Source: Thermomicrobium roseum DSM 5159 (GTDB lineage Bacteria; Chloroflexota; Chloroflexia; Thermomicrobiales; Thermomicrobiaceae). Taken from it: a DNA stretch of 64,000 bases. The notes under the pieces are model-generated. The model had not been told where the DNA came from, did not search any database, and saw only the letters and a list, made by a program, of their open reading frames with translations. The translations under genes were made by a program, and so were the position numbers. Position 1 is the first letter of the stretch. Each line of letters begins with the position of its first letter. Location: the NCBI RefSeq assembly GCF_000021685.1, contig NC_011959.1:1364001-1428000 (forward strand), in the 5' to 3' direction. Positions 18,464-28,112 of this stretch are shown here, in pieces.

Positions 18464-19386
18464 GCCGCCACCTCCTGCCGGATACCCAGCAAATGCTGGG
18501 CGAACAACTCACCCACCCGCCAGGCCGCTGCCGTCATGATGTCGAGATTGCCGGAATAGGGCGGCAAGAAATCACCGGCCCCCTCGACCTCGAGCAACAT
18601 GGCGATAATTGTTCGTTCGCCCCACGGTGTGCGCCGCCGGTCGAAGACCGGCGCGTCCTTGAGGCGATACCCGGGGACGTATTGCTGCACTTCGGCGACC
18701 ATCTGGTCGACCGACGCCACGATCGCCGCCTGGTCGAACTCCTCGTTCGCGGGAATGACGTACACGGTATTGCGCATGATGATCGGCGGCTCAGCCGGGT
18801 TGAGAATGATGATCGCCTTCCCCTGCTCAGCTCCCCCGATCGCCTCGAGCCCATGGGCGGTCGTGAACGTGAACTCGTCGATGTTCTGCCGCGTTCCTGG
18901 TCCCGCCGACTTGCTGGCGACGGTCGAGACGATCTCGGCGTAGCGCACCGGTACGACGCGACTGACAGCAAAGACGAGCGGGATGGTCGCCTGCCCGCCG
19001 CAAGTGATCAGGTTGACGTTGTCCTTGTCCAGGTGTGCGCCGAGGTTGACCGGCGGCACGACGTACGGACCGCGGGCAGCTGGCGTCAGATCGATCGCGA
19101 TCTTGCCAGCCTCGCGCAGCATCTTGGCGTGACGAACGTGCGCTTTGGCGCTGGTGGCATCGAACACGATCCGGATCTCGGGGTCATCCAGGACCGCCTT
19201 GATCCCCTCGTAGCTCGTCGGGATACCTAGTTTCTTGGCGCGGGCGATCCCCTCCGACTGCGGATCGATCCCGGCGAACATGGCCAATTCCATGTGGCCC
19301 GGATTCCGCAAGAGCTTGTACATCAGGTCGGTACCGATATTCCCGGTACCGAGGATCGCGACCTTGACCGCTTGCCGTTCTCCCAT
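18460..19386 (-). CDS. Acetaldehyde dehydrogenase (acylating)
   Basis: Oxidises acetaldehyde with CoA and NAD+ to acetyl-CoA, in complex with the aldolase. The 308-aa protein shows the NAD-binding motif [18 protein letters not shown], the catalytic Cys in [12 protein letters not shown] (~126) and [12 protein letters not shown], all typical of DmpF/BphJ. The ATG at 19386 follows AGGAGG with 7-base spacing. The first 64 bases overlap the 3' end of the IclR regulator gene in another frame, so the two are one transcription unit. Confidence 0.94.
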   Translation of the reverse strand: MGERQAVKVAILGTGNIGTDLMYKLLRNPGHMELAMFAGIDPQSEGIARAKKLGIPTSYEGIKAVLDDPEIRIVFDATSAKAHVRHAKMLREAGKIAIDLTPAARGPYVVPPVNLGAHLDKDNVNLITCGGQATIPLVFAVSRVVPVRYAEIVSTVASKSAGPGTRQNIDEFTFTTAHGLEAIGGAEQGKAIIILNPAEPPIIMRNTVYVIPANEEFDQAAIVASVDQMVAEVQQYVPGYRLKDAPVFDRRRTPWGERTIIAMLLEVEGAGDFLPPYSGNLDIMTAAAWRVGELFAQHLLGIRQEVAA

Positions 19387-20144
19387 GCCCAATCCTCCTG
19401 ATAGTACCCGAGTTCTTCCGAAACCCGTCGCGCAGCATCGACGATCGCGGTGGTGAGCCGCTGTCGGTTCGGATAGAAGCGGTAGGCCGGCACCGAGAGA
19501 CTCATCGCCGCGATGACGTGACCGCTCTCGTCGCGGATCGGCGCGGCCGCACAACAGAGCCCAACCATCACCTCTTCCTGGTCATAGGCGAACCCCTGCT
19601 GGCGGACCCGTTCCAGTTCTTCGCGCAGCTGCTCGACCGACTTGATCGTGTTCGGCGTGAAACTGACCAGACCGGTCCGCTCGACGATCCCGAGCACGAC
19701 CTCCCATGGCTGATGGGCAAGCAGCACCTTTCCGACGCCAGAGCAGTGCGCTGGGAGACGCTTGCCGACTCCGGACAGAACGATCTCGAGGGCACGATCG
19801 CCTTGAAGCTTTTCGACGTACAACACTTGTCCATCGACCAACACGGCAAGGTGCGTCGTCTCGCCCCACCCAGCGACCAGACGCTCCATGACCGGACGGG
19901 CCGCGCGGAGGAGCGCACTCGAGTCGAGCAGCGTCTGACTCAGCTCGAACAGCGCCCAGCCGAGACGGTAACGGCCAGCGGCCGTTCGCTGCAAGAGACC
20001 TTCCGCTGCCAAGGTACGCAGAAGCGCATGAGCACCCGACTTGGGGATCTCCAGCGCTGCGGCGACCTCGGTGACCCCCCATTCAGGCTGGTGCGGCGTA
20101 AACAGGCGAAGCACTTGTGCTGCCTTTTGCACGGTCTGGAGCAT
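19323..20144 (-). CDS. IclR-family transcriptional regulator of the aromatic cluster
   Basis: DNA-binding regulator of 273 aa with an N-terminal winged HTH ([29 protein letters not shown]... positions ~8-60) and a C-terminal effector-binding domain with [12 protein letters not shown] and the family [19 protein letters not shown] motif. It is the first gene of the minus-strand catabolic operon and divergent from the monooxygenase, so it probably controls both sides and itself. The ATG at 20144 has GGAGG four bases upstream; an ATG at 20204 is possible. Effector is unknown; activators of this family often bind aromatics. Confidence 0.9.
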   Translation of the reverse strand: MLQTVQKAAQVLRLFTPHQPEWGVTEVAAALEIPKSGAHALLRTLAAEGLLQRTAAGRYRLGWALFELSQTLLDSSALLRAARPVMERLVAGWGETTHLAVLVDGQVLYVEKLQGDRALEIVLSGVGKRLPAHCSGVGKVLLAHQPWEVVLGIVERTGLVSFTPNTIKSVEQLREELERVRQQGFAYDQEEVMVGLCCAAAPIRDESGHVIAAMSLSVPAYRFYPNRQRLTTAIVDAARRVSEELGYYQEDWAWENGKRSRSRSSVPGISVPT

Positions 20145-20283
20145 CGCACCCTCCACACCATCACGATACCAGCACGTTGGCAAACCAGCAAGCAGCTCGT
20201 TCACGATGGCTGAACCACACGCCGTCCGCTGGCTCGCTCACGGGAGATCATAACGGGAAGTTCATGATAGCCGAACGAGACAA

Positions 20284-20312
20284 TTGACGTGACGTGATGC
20301 TCGCACTATCTT
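20284..20312 (+). promoter_or_regulatory. Predicted sigma-70-type promoter for the monooxygenase operon
   Basis: TTGACG at 20284-20289 and TATCTT at 20307-20312 with a 17-base spacer, about 47 bases before the monooxygenase ATG. An imperfect inverted repeat, GTTC(9)GAAC at 20260-20276, lies just upstream of the -35 and is a plausible IclR-regulator site; that is inference from position. Confidence 0.5.
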
Positions 20313-20358
20313 CGGACTAGAAGTGGTGAGGAGCCGATCTTTCGAGGGAGAACGGTCG

Positions 20359-21894
20359 ATGGCACAAGTCATCCAGACGTCGCCCCGTCCGATGACCGGC
20401 GAGGAGTACTTGGAGAGCCTGCGGGACGGCCGCAAGGTCTTTTTCCGCGGTGAATGGGTCGAGGACGTCACGACCCATCCGGCCTTCCGCAACGCCGCAC
20501 GCACAGTCGCCCGACTGTACGACGCGCTCCATTCGCCGGAGACGCGTGAGATCCTGACGAAGGTCGATCGCCAGGGCATTCTGACCCACAAGTTTTTCGC
20601 CCCTGCGTATTCCGCAGAGGATCTCAAGGAGGCGGCCCAAGCCATCGCGGTCTGGCAACGGATGAGCTTCGGCTGGATGGGTCGGACACCGGAGTACAAG
20701 GCCGCTTTCATGGCCACGCTCGGCGCTGACCCGGACTATTACGCTCCCTTCGGCGAAACAGCACGGCGGTGGTACCGCGAATACGCTTCCCGCGTCCTCT
20801 TCATGAATCACGTCATCGTCGACCCACCGATCGATCGCAATCGTCCACCCAGCGAAGTCCGCGATGTGTATATCCACGTCGTCAAGGAGACGGACGGCGG
20901 CATCATCGTGAGTGGTGCCAAGCAAGTCGCCACGGCATCGGCCCTCACCCACGGCACCTTCGTCGGCGTCAACAGCGGGAGCGCTGCGCGCCTGCAAGAG
21001 GGCCGAGACGAGGACGTCGCGCTCGTCTTCTTCGTCCGTATGGACAACCCGCGCCAGTACCTGATTTCGCGCGCGTCATACGAACTCGATGCTGAGAGCC
21101 CCTTCGATCATCCGCTCTCCAGTCGCTTCGACGAAAACGATGCATTTTTGGTTCTGGACGAGGCATTCATCCCCTGGGAAGACGTGCTCATTTACCGCGA
21201 CGTGGCCAAGTGCAAGCGATTCTATGCCGATTCCGGCTTCTTCAATCGCTTCAACCTGCAGACGACGATCCGTTTCATGATCAAGCTGGAGTTCATGATC
21301 GGTCTCTTGCAGAAAGGCTTAGAGTGCAACGGGACGGCCGATTTCCGCGGAAACCAGGTAATGGTCGGGGAACTCGTCGCGCTCCGGCATCTCCTTTGGG
21401 CCATCGTCACGGCGATGGTGAGCGATCCCGAGCCGAGCCTGGGTGGGTCAGTCGTGCCGCGTCTGGAATACGCGGCCGCTGCGCGGGTCTACACCAACTT
21501 CGCCTGGGATCGCATCCGCCAGATCTACGAGCGGATCCTCGGTGGCGCCCCCATCATCAATGTGTCCAGCTACCGCGATTTCCTCAACCCCGAGGTCCGG
21601 CCGCTCCTCGACCGCTATCTCCGCGGGACCGGGATGAGCGCCGTGGAACGCAGCAAGCTGTACAAGCTGGTGTGGGACGCCGTGTACTCCGAGTTCGGTG
21701 GCCGGCACGGGCTCTATGAGCTGAATTATGCCGGCAATCACGAGCAGAAGTACCTCGACCCGCTCCAGTGGGCAGAGCGCCGTGGGTTCATGCAGCAGTG
21801 GAAAGCGCTCGTCGACGAGTGCCTCAGCCAGTACGACCTCGATGGTTGGCGAGACGCGACGTGGGTGTGGGAAACGAACGGTCGCGAACGGTGA
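20359..21894 (+). CDS. Two-component FAD-dependent aromatic monooxygenase, HpaB/PheA1-like
   Basis: Oxygenase component that uses reduced FAD from a separate reductase to hydroxylate a phenolic ring ortho to the hydroxyl. The 511-aa protein aligns with 4-hydroxyphenylacetate 3-monooxygenase HpaB and with thermophile phenol hydroxylase PheA1: [22 protein letters not shown] at the N terminus and the substrate/FAD region FFVRMDN...[28 protein letters not shown] (split here for length). Downstream catechol dioxygenase and DmpD/E/G/F-type enzymes favour phenol rather than hydroxyphenylacetate. ATG at 20359 chosen from GGGAG upstream. Confidence 0.88.
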   Translation: MAQVIQTSPRPMTGEEYLESLRDGRKVFFRGEWVEDVTTHPAFRNAARTVARLYDALHSPETREILTKVDRQGILTHKFFAPAYSAEDLKEAAQAIAVWQRMSFGWMGRTPEYKAAFMATLGADPDYYAPFGETARRWYREYASRVLFMNHVIVDPPIDRNRPPSEVRDVYIHVVKETDGGIIVSGAKQVATASALTHGTFVGVNSGSAARLQEGRDEDVALVFFVRMDNPRQYLISRASYELDAESPFDHPLSSRFDENDAFLVLDEAFIPWEDVLIYRDVAKCKRFYADSGFFNRFNLQTTIRFMIKLEFMIGLLQKGLECNGTADFRGNQVMVGELVALRHLLWAIVTAMVSDPEPSLGGSVVPRLEYAAAARVYTNFAWDRIRQIYERILGGAPIINVSSYRDFLNPEVRPLLDRYLRGTGMSAVERSKLYKLVWDAVYSEFGGRHGLYELNYAGNHEQKYLDPLQWAERRGFMQQWKALVDECLSQYDLDGWRDATWVWETNGRER

Positions 21895-21928
21895 GGTCGG
21901 GGATCGGACCACTCAGGGAGGTGGAGTC

Positions 21929-22909
21929 ATGGCGGATCTCCGTGTCCCGGTCGTCGCACAGCTCGCCCATGTCGAGCTGTTGACGCCCAAGCCGGACGAG
22001 AGCCTCTGGTTCTTCACGAAACTCCTCGGGATGAGCGTCGTTCATCAGGAGGGACAATCGGTTTACCTGCGGGCGTACGAGGACTGGTTCCTTTGGACGC
22101 TCAAATTGACGGAGGCACCGCAAGCCGGACTCGGACACGCCGCGTGGCGCGTCTCGGCGCCCGAGCTGCTGGACGAGGCCGCCGCAGCCATCGAGGCAAC
22201 GGGGCTTGGGCTTGGCTGGCAGGAAAGCGAATACGGCGGTGGACGCGCCTACCGCTTCCGCATGCCAGACGGTCATCGCATGGAGTTGATCTGGGATCTC
22301 GAGTACTACCAAGCGCCCGAGGACCAGCGCAGTGCACTCAAGAACCGGCCCCAGCGCCGCCCGCTAGACGGCGTACCCGTGCGCCGGCTCGATCACATCA
22401 ACTGCTTCGTGAGCGATGTCGAGGTCCACGAAGCGTTCCTCCGGAACTATCTCGGCTTCAAGCTGCGCGAGACCAAGATCGGCGGCGATGGGAAAAAGGT
22501 CGGATCCTGGCTCTCGGTGAGCCCGCTCGTCCACGAGATCGCGGTCATGCGCGACGGAACTGGCCAGGGGAATCGCTTGCACCACATCGCGTACTGGTAC
22601 GGCTACCCACAACATTGTTATGACGTGGCCGACGCCTGTCGGGACTGGGGCATCAAAATCGAGGCTGGTCCTGGGAAGCACGGCACGACCCAGGCGATGT
22701 TCCTCTACGTCTTCGAGCCGGGCGGAAACAGGGTCGAGCTGTGGGGTGACGCAGGATACCTGATCTTCGACCCCAACTGGCAGACCGTGGTGTGGGATGT
22801 CTCCCACGAATCGGATCTGTACTCGAGTACGGTGTGGCTCGGCGCATCGACGATGCCAGAATCGTTCTACACCTACGGGACGCCAGAAAAGGTGACGGTC
22901 GGCGTCTGA
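21929..22909 (+). CDS. Catechol 2,3-dioxygenase (extradiol ring cleavage)
   Basis: Cleaves catechol to 2-hydroxymuconate semialdehyde using Fe2+ and oxygen. The 326-aa protein has two vicinal-oxygen-chelate modules; the C-terminal one carries the metal triad: His156 in LDHINCF, His218/219 in LHHIAYW and Glu270 in [15 protein letters not shown] sits upstream of the ATG, 34 bases after the monooxygenase stop, so the two are cotranscribed. Substrate range beyond catechol cannot be judged. Confidence 0.92.
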   Translation: MADLRVPVVAQLAHVELLTPKPDESLWFFTKLLGMSVVHQEGQSVYLRAYEDWFLWTLKLTEAPQAGLGHAAWRVSAPELLDEAAAAIEATGLGLGWQESEYGGGRAYRFRMPDGHRMELIWDLEYYQAPEDQRSALKNRPQRRPLDGVPVRRLDHINCFVSDVEVHEAFLRNYLGFKLRETKIGGDGKKVGSWLSVSPLVHEIAVMRDGTGQGNRLHHIAYWYGYPQHCYDVADACRDWGIKIEAGPGKHGTTQAMFLYVFEPGGNRVELWGDAGYLIFDPNWQTVVWDVSHESDLYSSTVWLGASTMPESFYTYGTPEKVTVGV

Positions 22910-22922
22910 GAAAGAGGACACT

Positions 22923-22958
22923 GGTGGGCCAGTGCGAGGATGAGTCGACTGGCCCACC
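22923..22958 (+). terminator. Terminator-like hairpin after the dioxygenase
   Basis: Perfect 11-bp inverted repeat (GGTGGGCCAGT / ACTGGCCCACC) with a 14-base loop, 13 bases after the dioxygenase stop. There is no T run, so it may be an attenuating or mRNA-stabilising hairpin between the catabolic genes and the binding-protein gene. Confidence 0.6.
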
Positions 22959-23023
22959 GCGACGATCCAGCGATGAGCGAGAGTGTGAGAGAACGGGTCA
23001 GTCGCTTTGCGAGGAGGAGATCG

Positions 23024-24376
23024 ATGGAGCGGAGCGATTTCCAGCACCTATTCCGTCGGCCGGTTCGACGGCGAACAGTCATCGTTGGGATCGGGACGGC
23101 AGCACTCGGTGGTCTGCTCGCTGCCTGCCGTGGTGGTGGTGCCACACCGACGCCGACCACCGCGCCAGCGACGCCGACCCCGGCAGCAGCCACACCGACT
23201 CCGGCAGCTGCGACACCGACGCCGGCTGCGGCAGCGACTCCGACTGTCGTGGTCACACCGGCTGCCGCGGCGGAACCGATCCGCATCGGCCTCATTCACG
23301 GTTATACGGGTGTCTTTGCGGCATTGGCTGAGAATCTGACCCGGGGTATCCAACTCGCCTTCGAGTCGATCGACAACACGGTAGCGGGTCGCAAAGTCAC
23401 CTTCGTCCAAGAAGACGACGCCTCCAATCCGGAGCAGGGACTCACCAAGACGAAGCAGCTGGTCGAGCGCGACAAGGTGCACCTCATCATCGGGTACATT
23501 CACAGCGGTGTCGCACTTGCCTGCCGCGATTACATTCACCAGAGCGGCGTCCCGACGATCATCGACAATGCAGGAGCGCAAGCGATCACGCGCGACCCGC
23601 AGCGGCGTAGTCCGTATATCTTCCGAGTCTCGTTCGCCAATGGCCAATATGAGTGGCCGATGGGGCAGTACGCCTTCGAGCAACTCGGCTACAAGCGACT
23701 CGCCTTCATGGCTCCCGATTATGCCGCTGGACACGAAAAAGCGGAGCCGGTCAAGGCGGCGTTCCAGAAGGCAGGTGGCGAGATTGCCGGTGAGGTCTAT
23801 CCGCCGCTCGACACGAGCGACTTCGCGCCCTTCCTCCAACGGATCCAGCAAGCGCAGCCGGATGCGGTTTGGGCCTTCTTCGCTGGCGCCGACGCGGTCC
23901 GCTTCGTGACGCAGTACCAGGACTTCGGGCTCAAAGACCAGATTCCGCTCATCGGCGTTGGTGACCTGGTCGACGAGGCCTATCTCGATCAGCAAGGGGA
24001 TGCAGCGCTCGACGTCGTGACGTCACTCCATTACTCACCGTACATCGATTCACCGGAGAACAAGGCTTTTGTCGACGCCTTCAAAAAGAAGTATGGGCGC
24101 GTTCCCAACCAGTTCGCCTACCAAGGTTACTTGGCTGCGCTCGTCGCAGCGAAAGCACTCGAGGCGGTACAGGGCAAGGTCGAAGACACGCAAGCATTCC
24201 TCAAGGCGCTCAAGGGCGTTCAGTTCACGGGACCAGCCGGTCCATTCCGCTTCCATCCGGAAACGCAGAATGTCGTCATCACTGTCTATTTCCGGAAGGT
24301 CCAGCGCCTGCCGGATGGCACGCTCGGTAATGTCGTGCTCGGCAAGCGCGAGAACGTGGACGACCTCTCGTTCTAG
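23024..24376 (+). CDS. Branched-chain-type ABC transporter solute-binding lipoprotein (1)
   Basis: Periplasmic-binding-protein homologue (LivK/type I fold, 450 aa) anchored as a lipoprotein. The N terminus has an arginine-rich RRPVRRRTV, a hydrophobic helix and lipobox LLAAC, followed by a ~45-residue linker of repeated TPTP/TPAA units and then the ligand domain starting at IRIGLIHGYTGVFAALAENL. Twin-arginine export is possible. The ATG at 23024 follows GAGGAGGAG. First gene of a complete binding protein-HMGF cassette. Co-location with the aromatic genes suggests an aromatic ligand rather than an amino acid, as inference. Confidence 0.9.
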   Translation: MERSDFQHLFRRPVRRRTVIVGIGTAALGGLLAACRGGGATPTPTTAPATPTPAAATPTPAAATPTPAAAATPTVVVTPAAAAEPIRIGLIHGYTGVFAALAENLTRGIQLAFESIDNTVAGRKVTFVQEDDASNPEQGLTKTKQLVERDKVHLIIGYIHSGVALACRDYIHQSGVPTIIDNAGAQAITRDPQRRSPYIFRVSFANGQYEWPMGQYAFEQLGYKRLAFMAPDYAAGHEKAEPVKAAFQKAGGEIAGEVYPPLDTSDFAPFLQRIQQAQPDAVWAFFAGADAVRFVTQYQDFGLKDQIPLIGVGDLVDEAYLDQQGDAALDVVTSLHYSPYIDSPENKAFVDAFKKKYGRVPNQFAYQGYLAALVAAKALEAVQGKVEDTQAFLKALKGVQFTGPAGPFRFHPETQNVVITVYFRKVQRLPDGTLGNVVLGKRENVDDLSF

Positions 24377-24385
24377 TCCCTGGGT

Positions 24386-24418
24386 GCGGGTGACGCTCGC
24401 CCATCGAGCGTCACCCGC
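24386..24418 (+). terminator. Strong hairpin between binding protein and permease genes
   Basis: Perfect 14-bp stem (GCGGGTGACGCTCG / CGAGCGTCACCCGC) with a 5-base CCCAT loop, 9 bases after the stop codon. No T tract follows. It probably acts as a partial terminator or 3' stabiliser that makes binding-protein mRNA more abundant than permease mRNA. Confidence 0.7.
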
Positions 24419-24525
24419 AGTGCGTATTTGGTACCTGAAGCGTTCTACGAGTATCGTTGAAGCATCGAACTCACAGGCGCTCTCCAGTCGATGGTTCGGG
24501 CGAACCGAGGGCGAAAGGAGGTCCG

Positions 24526-25389
24526 GTGCCGGTCAATACTGCCAGTCTCGTCATCGGTCTGTCCTATGCGAGCCTGCTCTTTCTGGTCGCGGTCGGGCTC
24601 TCGGTCGTCTTCGGTCTCATGCGCTTCATCAACCTCGCGACCGGCTCGCTCTACCTCATCGGTGGGTACATCGGGTGGTCCGTGGCACGCTCGACGGGGA
24701 ACTTCCTCCTCGCACTCGTGGCTGGCGCTCTGGCTGCTCTGGTCGTGGGGATCGCCATCGAGCGGGGTTTCTTGCAGCGCCTGCACCGCAAGGAACTTCT
24801 GCAGGTCGCTCTGACGCTCGGTGTGGCCTACGTGGTACAGGACGTCACACGGTGGATCTGGGGCGGGGATCCACTGCGTCTCCGACCACCAGCGATGCTG
24901 CGCGGCTCGATGGAACTTTTCGGCTCAGTCGTTCCGATCTATCGGGTCGCCTTGATCGTCATCGGAGCCGTTCTGGCTATCCTGGTCTGGTACCTGCTCG
25001 AGCGCACCAAGTGGGGAGCCTACGTACGGGCTGGCGTCGACGATCTCGAGATGGTGCAGTGTCTCGGCATCAATGTTCGACGGATCTTCGCCATCGTCTT
25101 CTCGCTGGGTGCCCTCCTCTCCGGTCTCGGTGGAGCGCTCGGCACACCCGTGACGGGTGTCGCGCCTGGTACTGATATCCAGCTTCAACTCATGGCGCTC
25201 ATCGTCGTCATTCTGGGCGGACTCGGTTCTGTCTTGGGAGCGATCGCGGCGAGCATCGTGGTGGCACTGACCGACACGATCGTTCGGACCTTCTGGCCCG
25301 AGGCCTCGTTCTTCGCGGTGTGGGCACTCGCTGCTGTCGTCCTCATCGTCCGCCCACAAGGACTGTTCGGCCGACCTGGCTGGGCCTAG
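24526..25389 (+). CDS. Branched-chain-type ABC transporter permease, LivH family (1)
   Basis: Integral membrane permease of 287 aa with about eight hydrophobic helices. The N-terminal region GLSYASLLFLVAVGLSVVFGLMRFINLATGSLY is typical of LivH. The GTG at 24526 follows AAAGGAGG with a 4-base spacer, better than the ATG 69 bases upstream. Followed after 12 bp by livM. Confidence 0.92.
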   Translation: MPVNTASLVIGLSYASLLFLVAVGLSVVFGLMRFINLATGSLYLIGGYIGWSVARSTGNFLLALVAGALAALVVGIAIERGFLQRLHRKELLQVALTLGVAYVVQDVTRWIWGGDPLRLRPPAMLRGSMELFGSVVPIYRVALIVIGAVLAILVWYLLERTKWGAYVRAGVDDLEMVQCLGINVRRIFAIVFSLGALLSGLGGALGTPVTGVAPGTDIQLQLMALIVVILGGLGSVLGAIAASIVVALTDTIVRTFWPEASFFAVWALAAVVLIVRPQGLFGRPGWA

Positions 25390-25401
25390 GAGGGAAACCC
25401 G

Positions 25402-26454
25402 ATGATGGCGACAGCACGTCTGGCACGAAACTGGCGCAGGGCGATCGGTGTTCCTCTCGCAGTCCTACTTCTCGCGGCTCCCGCCTTCCTCCCGACCTAC
25501 CCGCTTTCTGTCCTGACCGAGATCCTGATCTTCTCGCTGTTTGCGATGTCCCTCAACCTCCTGCTGGGCTATGCCGGACTTCCTTCCCTCGGCCACTCGG
25601 CCTTCTTCGGAACTGGCGGGTACGCCGTCGGACTGCTCGCCAAGTATCTCGGCATCCCTGCTCCCGTCGCCTTGCTCATTGCGGTGGTCGCCGGAGTGGC
25701 GCTCGCGCTCGTCACTGGCCCCTTCGTGCTGCGAACGCACGGGGCATACTTTCTCATCCTGACCCTCTCGCTAACGCAAGTCCTGTTCGGAATCGTCTGG
25801 CTCTGGCGCCGGGTGACAGGCGGTGACGACGGGCTGCCGGGCATTCCCACACCGAAGCTTCCCTTTCTCGTCGGGCGTGTCTCCGATACCGCCAACTTCT
25901 ACTACCTCGCGCTTGTCGTGGTCGGGATCGCGCTCCTCACGATGGCTTGGATCGTCCGTTCACCGTTTGGGCTCGCCCTCATCGGCATCCGGGAGAACGA
26001 GCGCTACCTGGCTGGCCTCGGCTATCCCACATGGACACTGAAATACGCTGCGTACACCATCGCAGGCGGCTACGGAGCCCTGGCGGGTGGTCTGTTCGCC
26101 TACTTCAAAGGCTTCGTCGGCCCAGGGCAGATCAGCTGGCTCTTGGCAGGCGAGGGCATGGTCATGGTCATCCTTGGGGGAGCTGGAACCTTCTGGGGCC
26201 CGATCATCGGAGCCGCACTCGTCCTGTTGCTGCGTTATGAGGTCAGCGCGTTCACGCAGCGCTGGGTCATGATTCTCGGTATCGTCTTCATCCTGACCGT
26301 GCTTCTGCTACCGCAAGGCATCGTTCGGTTACCGGATCGGATCCGCCAGCTGCGGGCCCAGTTGCGGCGGGAGGCCCCCTTGGCTCGCAGACCAGCTTCA
26401 GCAGTCAGTCCTCACCGCGAGCCATCGGTCGAGCAAGTCATCGAGAGGTCGTGA
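25402..26454 (+). CDS. Branched-chain-type ABC transporter permease, LivM family (1)
   Basis: Second permease subunit (350 aa). Diagnostic are SLNLLLGYAGLPSLGHSAFFGTGGYA near residue 50 and RSPFGLALIGIRENERYLAGLGY (~190), the coupling region that contacts the ATPase. The last ~40 residues are a basic cytoplasmic tail. The stop codon precedes the livG ATG by two bases. Confidence 0.92.
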   Translation: MMATARLARNWRRAIGVPLAVLLLAAPAFLPTYPLSVLTEILIFSLFAMSLNLLLGYAGLPSLGHSAFFGTGGYAVGLLAKYLGIPAPVALLIAVVAGVALALVTGPFVLRTHGAYFLILTLSLTQVLFGIVWLWRRVTGGDDGLPGIPTPKLPFLVGRVSDTANFYYLALVVVGIALLTMAWIVRSPFGLALIGIRENERYLAGLGYPTWTLKYAAYTIAGGYGALAGGLFAYFKGFVGPGQISWLLAGEGMVMVILGGAGTFWGPIIGAALVLLLRYEVSAFTQRWVMILGIVFILTVLLLPQGIVRLPDRIRQLRAQLRREAPLARRPASAVSPHREPSVEQVIERS

Positions 26455-26456
26455 GG

Positions 26457-27233
26457 ATGACAGCAGTACCGGCACTCCAACTCGAGCACGTCAGCAAGAC
26501 CATCGGCGGGCTGACGATCCTCGAAGACATCTCGCTCACCGTGCAGCCAGGCGAGCGACGGGCCATCATCGGTCCCAACGGTGCAGGCAAGACCACGCTC
26601 CTCAACGTGATCGCCGGTTTCCTTCCGGCGACCCGTGGTCGAGTGATCGTCTTCGGGCGCGACGTCACCAGGTTACCAGCGCATCGTCGGGTCGATGTCG
26701 GATTGCTCAAAACGAACCAGCAGCCGGCAGTCTTCCAGGAGCTGACTACACGCCAGAACATCTTGATCGCGCTCCTCCGAGGACGCCACCGCCTGCTCGG
26801 CCTCACTGGGCAAGTGAACAGCGATCGCGCTGTCCAGCGCGAAGCCGAGCGTGTGCTCGAGGAATGGGGACTGTTGGACGTCAGCGATATCGAAGTCCGT
26901 CATCTCCCACATGGGTATCAGCGACGGGTCGAGCTGGCCGCACGCTTCGCTTTGCGACCGCGCTTGCTGCTGCTCGACGAGCCAGCCGCCGGCCTGGCCG
27001 TCGACGAGATTCCCGCCTTCATCGAGCGACTCGCACAGCTTCCACGCGATATGACGGTGGTCCTCGTGGAGCACAGCATGCGCGTCGTCTTCTCCTTCGC
27101 TGACCGAATCACGGTTCTCCACCACGGGGCCGTCCTGGCTGACGGTACTCCGGACGAGATCCAGCGCAACGAGGACGTGCAGGCAGCGTATCTAGCAGGA
27201 GCGATGCGAGGGCGAAATGCTGGAACTGCGTGA
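26457..27233 (+). CDS. Branched-chain-type ABC transporter ATP-binding protein, LivG family (1)
   Basis: ATPase subunit, 258 aa. Walker A GPNGAGKTT, the Q-loop Gln in TNQQP, Walker B LLLLDEPAAGL and switch His in LVEHSM are visible. The signature region reads HLPHGYQRRVELAARF in place of the usual LSYGQQ. The ATG at 26457 has AGAGG at 8-base spacing; a GTG at 26451 overlaps the livM stop. The last 17 bases overlap livF. Confidence 0.9.
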   Translation: MTAVPALQLEHVSKTIGGLTILEDISLTVQPGERRAIIGPNGAGKTTLLNVIAGFLPATRGRVIVFGRDVTRLPAHRRVDVGLLKTNQQPAVFQELTTRQNILIALLRGRHRLLGLTGQVNSDRAVQREAERVLEEWGLLDVSDIEVRHLPHGYQRRVELAARFALRPRLLLLDEPAAGLAVDEIPAFIERLAQLPRDMTVVLVEHSMRVVFSFADRITVLHHGAVLADGTPDEIQRNEDVQAAYLAGAMRGRNAGTA

Positions 27234-27933
27234 CGTCTACGGAGGCTACGGCGAAGGCTTCGTCTTGAACGGACTCTCGTTGACGGTCGAAGAAGGCCAA
27301 GTCGTCGGTCTCTTGGGGCGAAACGGTGCGGGGAAGACGACGACCATGCGAGCGATCATGGGTTTGCTCCCTCGACTGGCCGGCGAGATCCGCCTGCGCG
27401 GCCAGTCGCTCGTCGGCCTACCGCCCCATGTCATCGCCCACAAGGGTATCGCGCTCGTTCCGCAAGGTCGGCGCATCTTCCCCTCGCTGACGGTCACGGA
27501 AAATCTCCTGATCGGTGCGCGACCACCGCGCCCCGACCAGCGGGTCCGCTGGACCGTCGAGGAGATCTATCAGCTCTTCCCGATTCTCAAGGAGCGGGGG
27601 AAAATCCGCGGAACGCTCTTGAGCGGTGGCGAGCAGCAAATGCTGACGATCGCCCGCTCGCTCATGACCCAGCCCCTCGTTCTCCTGTGTGACGAGCCAT
27701 CGGAAGGGCTTGCACCGGTCATGGTGCAGCGCGTCGGTGAGATCTTGCAGCGCCTCAAGCAGGCGGGACTGTCGATCCTCCTAGCGGAACAGAACATCGA
27801 TCTCGCGCTTTCCGTCATCGATGTCGCCTATATCGTCGAAGAGGGGCGCGTCATCTGGCAGGGATCAGCTGCGGAACTCGTCGGCAACCGCGAACTCCAG
27901 GAGACCTACTTGGGAGTCCGCGTCGAAGCGTGA
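27217..27933 (+). CDS. Branched-chain-type ABC transporter ATP-binding protein, LivF family (1)
   Basis: Second ATPase subunit, 238 aa, with Walker A GRNGAGKTT, LIVF-type region VPQGRRIFPSLTVTENL, signature LLSGGEQQMLTIARSL, Walker B LLCDEPSEGLAP and switch region LAEQNID. Normal for LivF. Ends the first transporter cassette; a ~180-base gap separates it from the amidohydrolase. Confidence 0.93.
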   Translation: MLELRDVYGGYGEGFVLNGLSLTVEEGQVVGLLGRNGAGKTTTMRAIMGLLPRLAGEIRLRGQSLVGLPPHVIAHKGIALVPQGRRIFPSLTVTENLLIGARPPRPDQRVRWTVEEIYQLFPILKERGKIRGTLLSGGEQQMLTIARSLMTQPLVLLCDEPSEGLAPVMVQRVGEILQRLKQAGLSILLAEQNIDLALSVIDVAYIVEEGRVIWQGSAAELVGNRELQETYLGVRVEA

Positions 27934-28112
27934 CCGCGTCCGTTTCGGCCGAGTTTTGGCCTGCCTCGGTTCGTCGCACCGGCCTGCATCGTTGCCGTTC
28001 ACTGGTCGATGCCGAGGAGCGCCCCGTTCCCGCGCCTAGCGACCTAGGGGACGAATCTGTCTCTCCCCGTCGACGAGTCCGCCCCTCGGGGATCATGCAG
28101 TGGGGGAAGCTC

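Noticed and set aside
23146..23265. Tandem repeat resembling a minisatellite
   Set aside because: It encodes the Thr/Pro/Ala linker of the lipoprotein; the repeats are protein-level low complexity with variable codons.
23048..23995. Long reading frame opposite binding protein 1, rich in Arg/Cys
   Set aside because: It mirrors the TPTP-linker repeat and the binding-protein gene on the other strand; composition is that of a shadow frame and there is no start signal.
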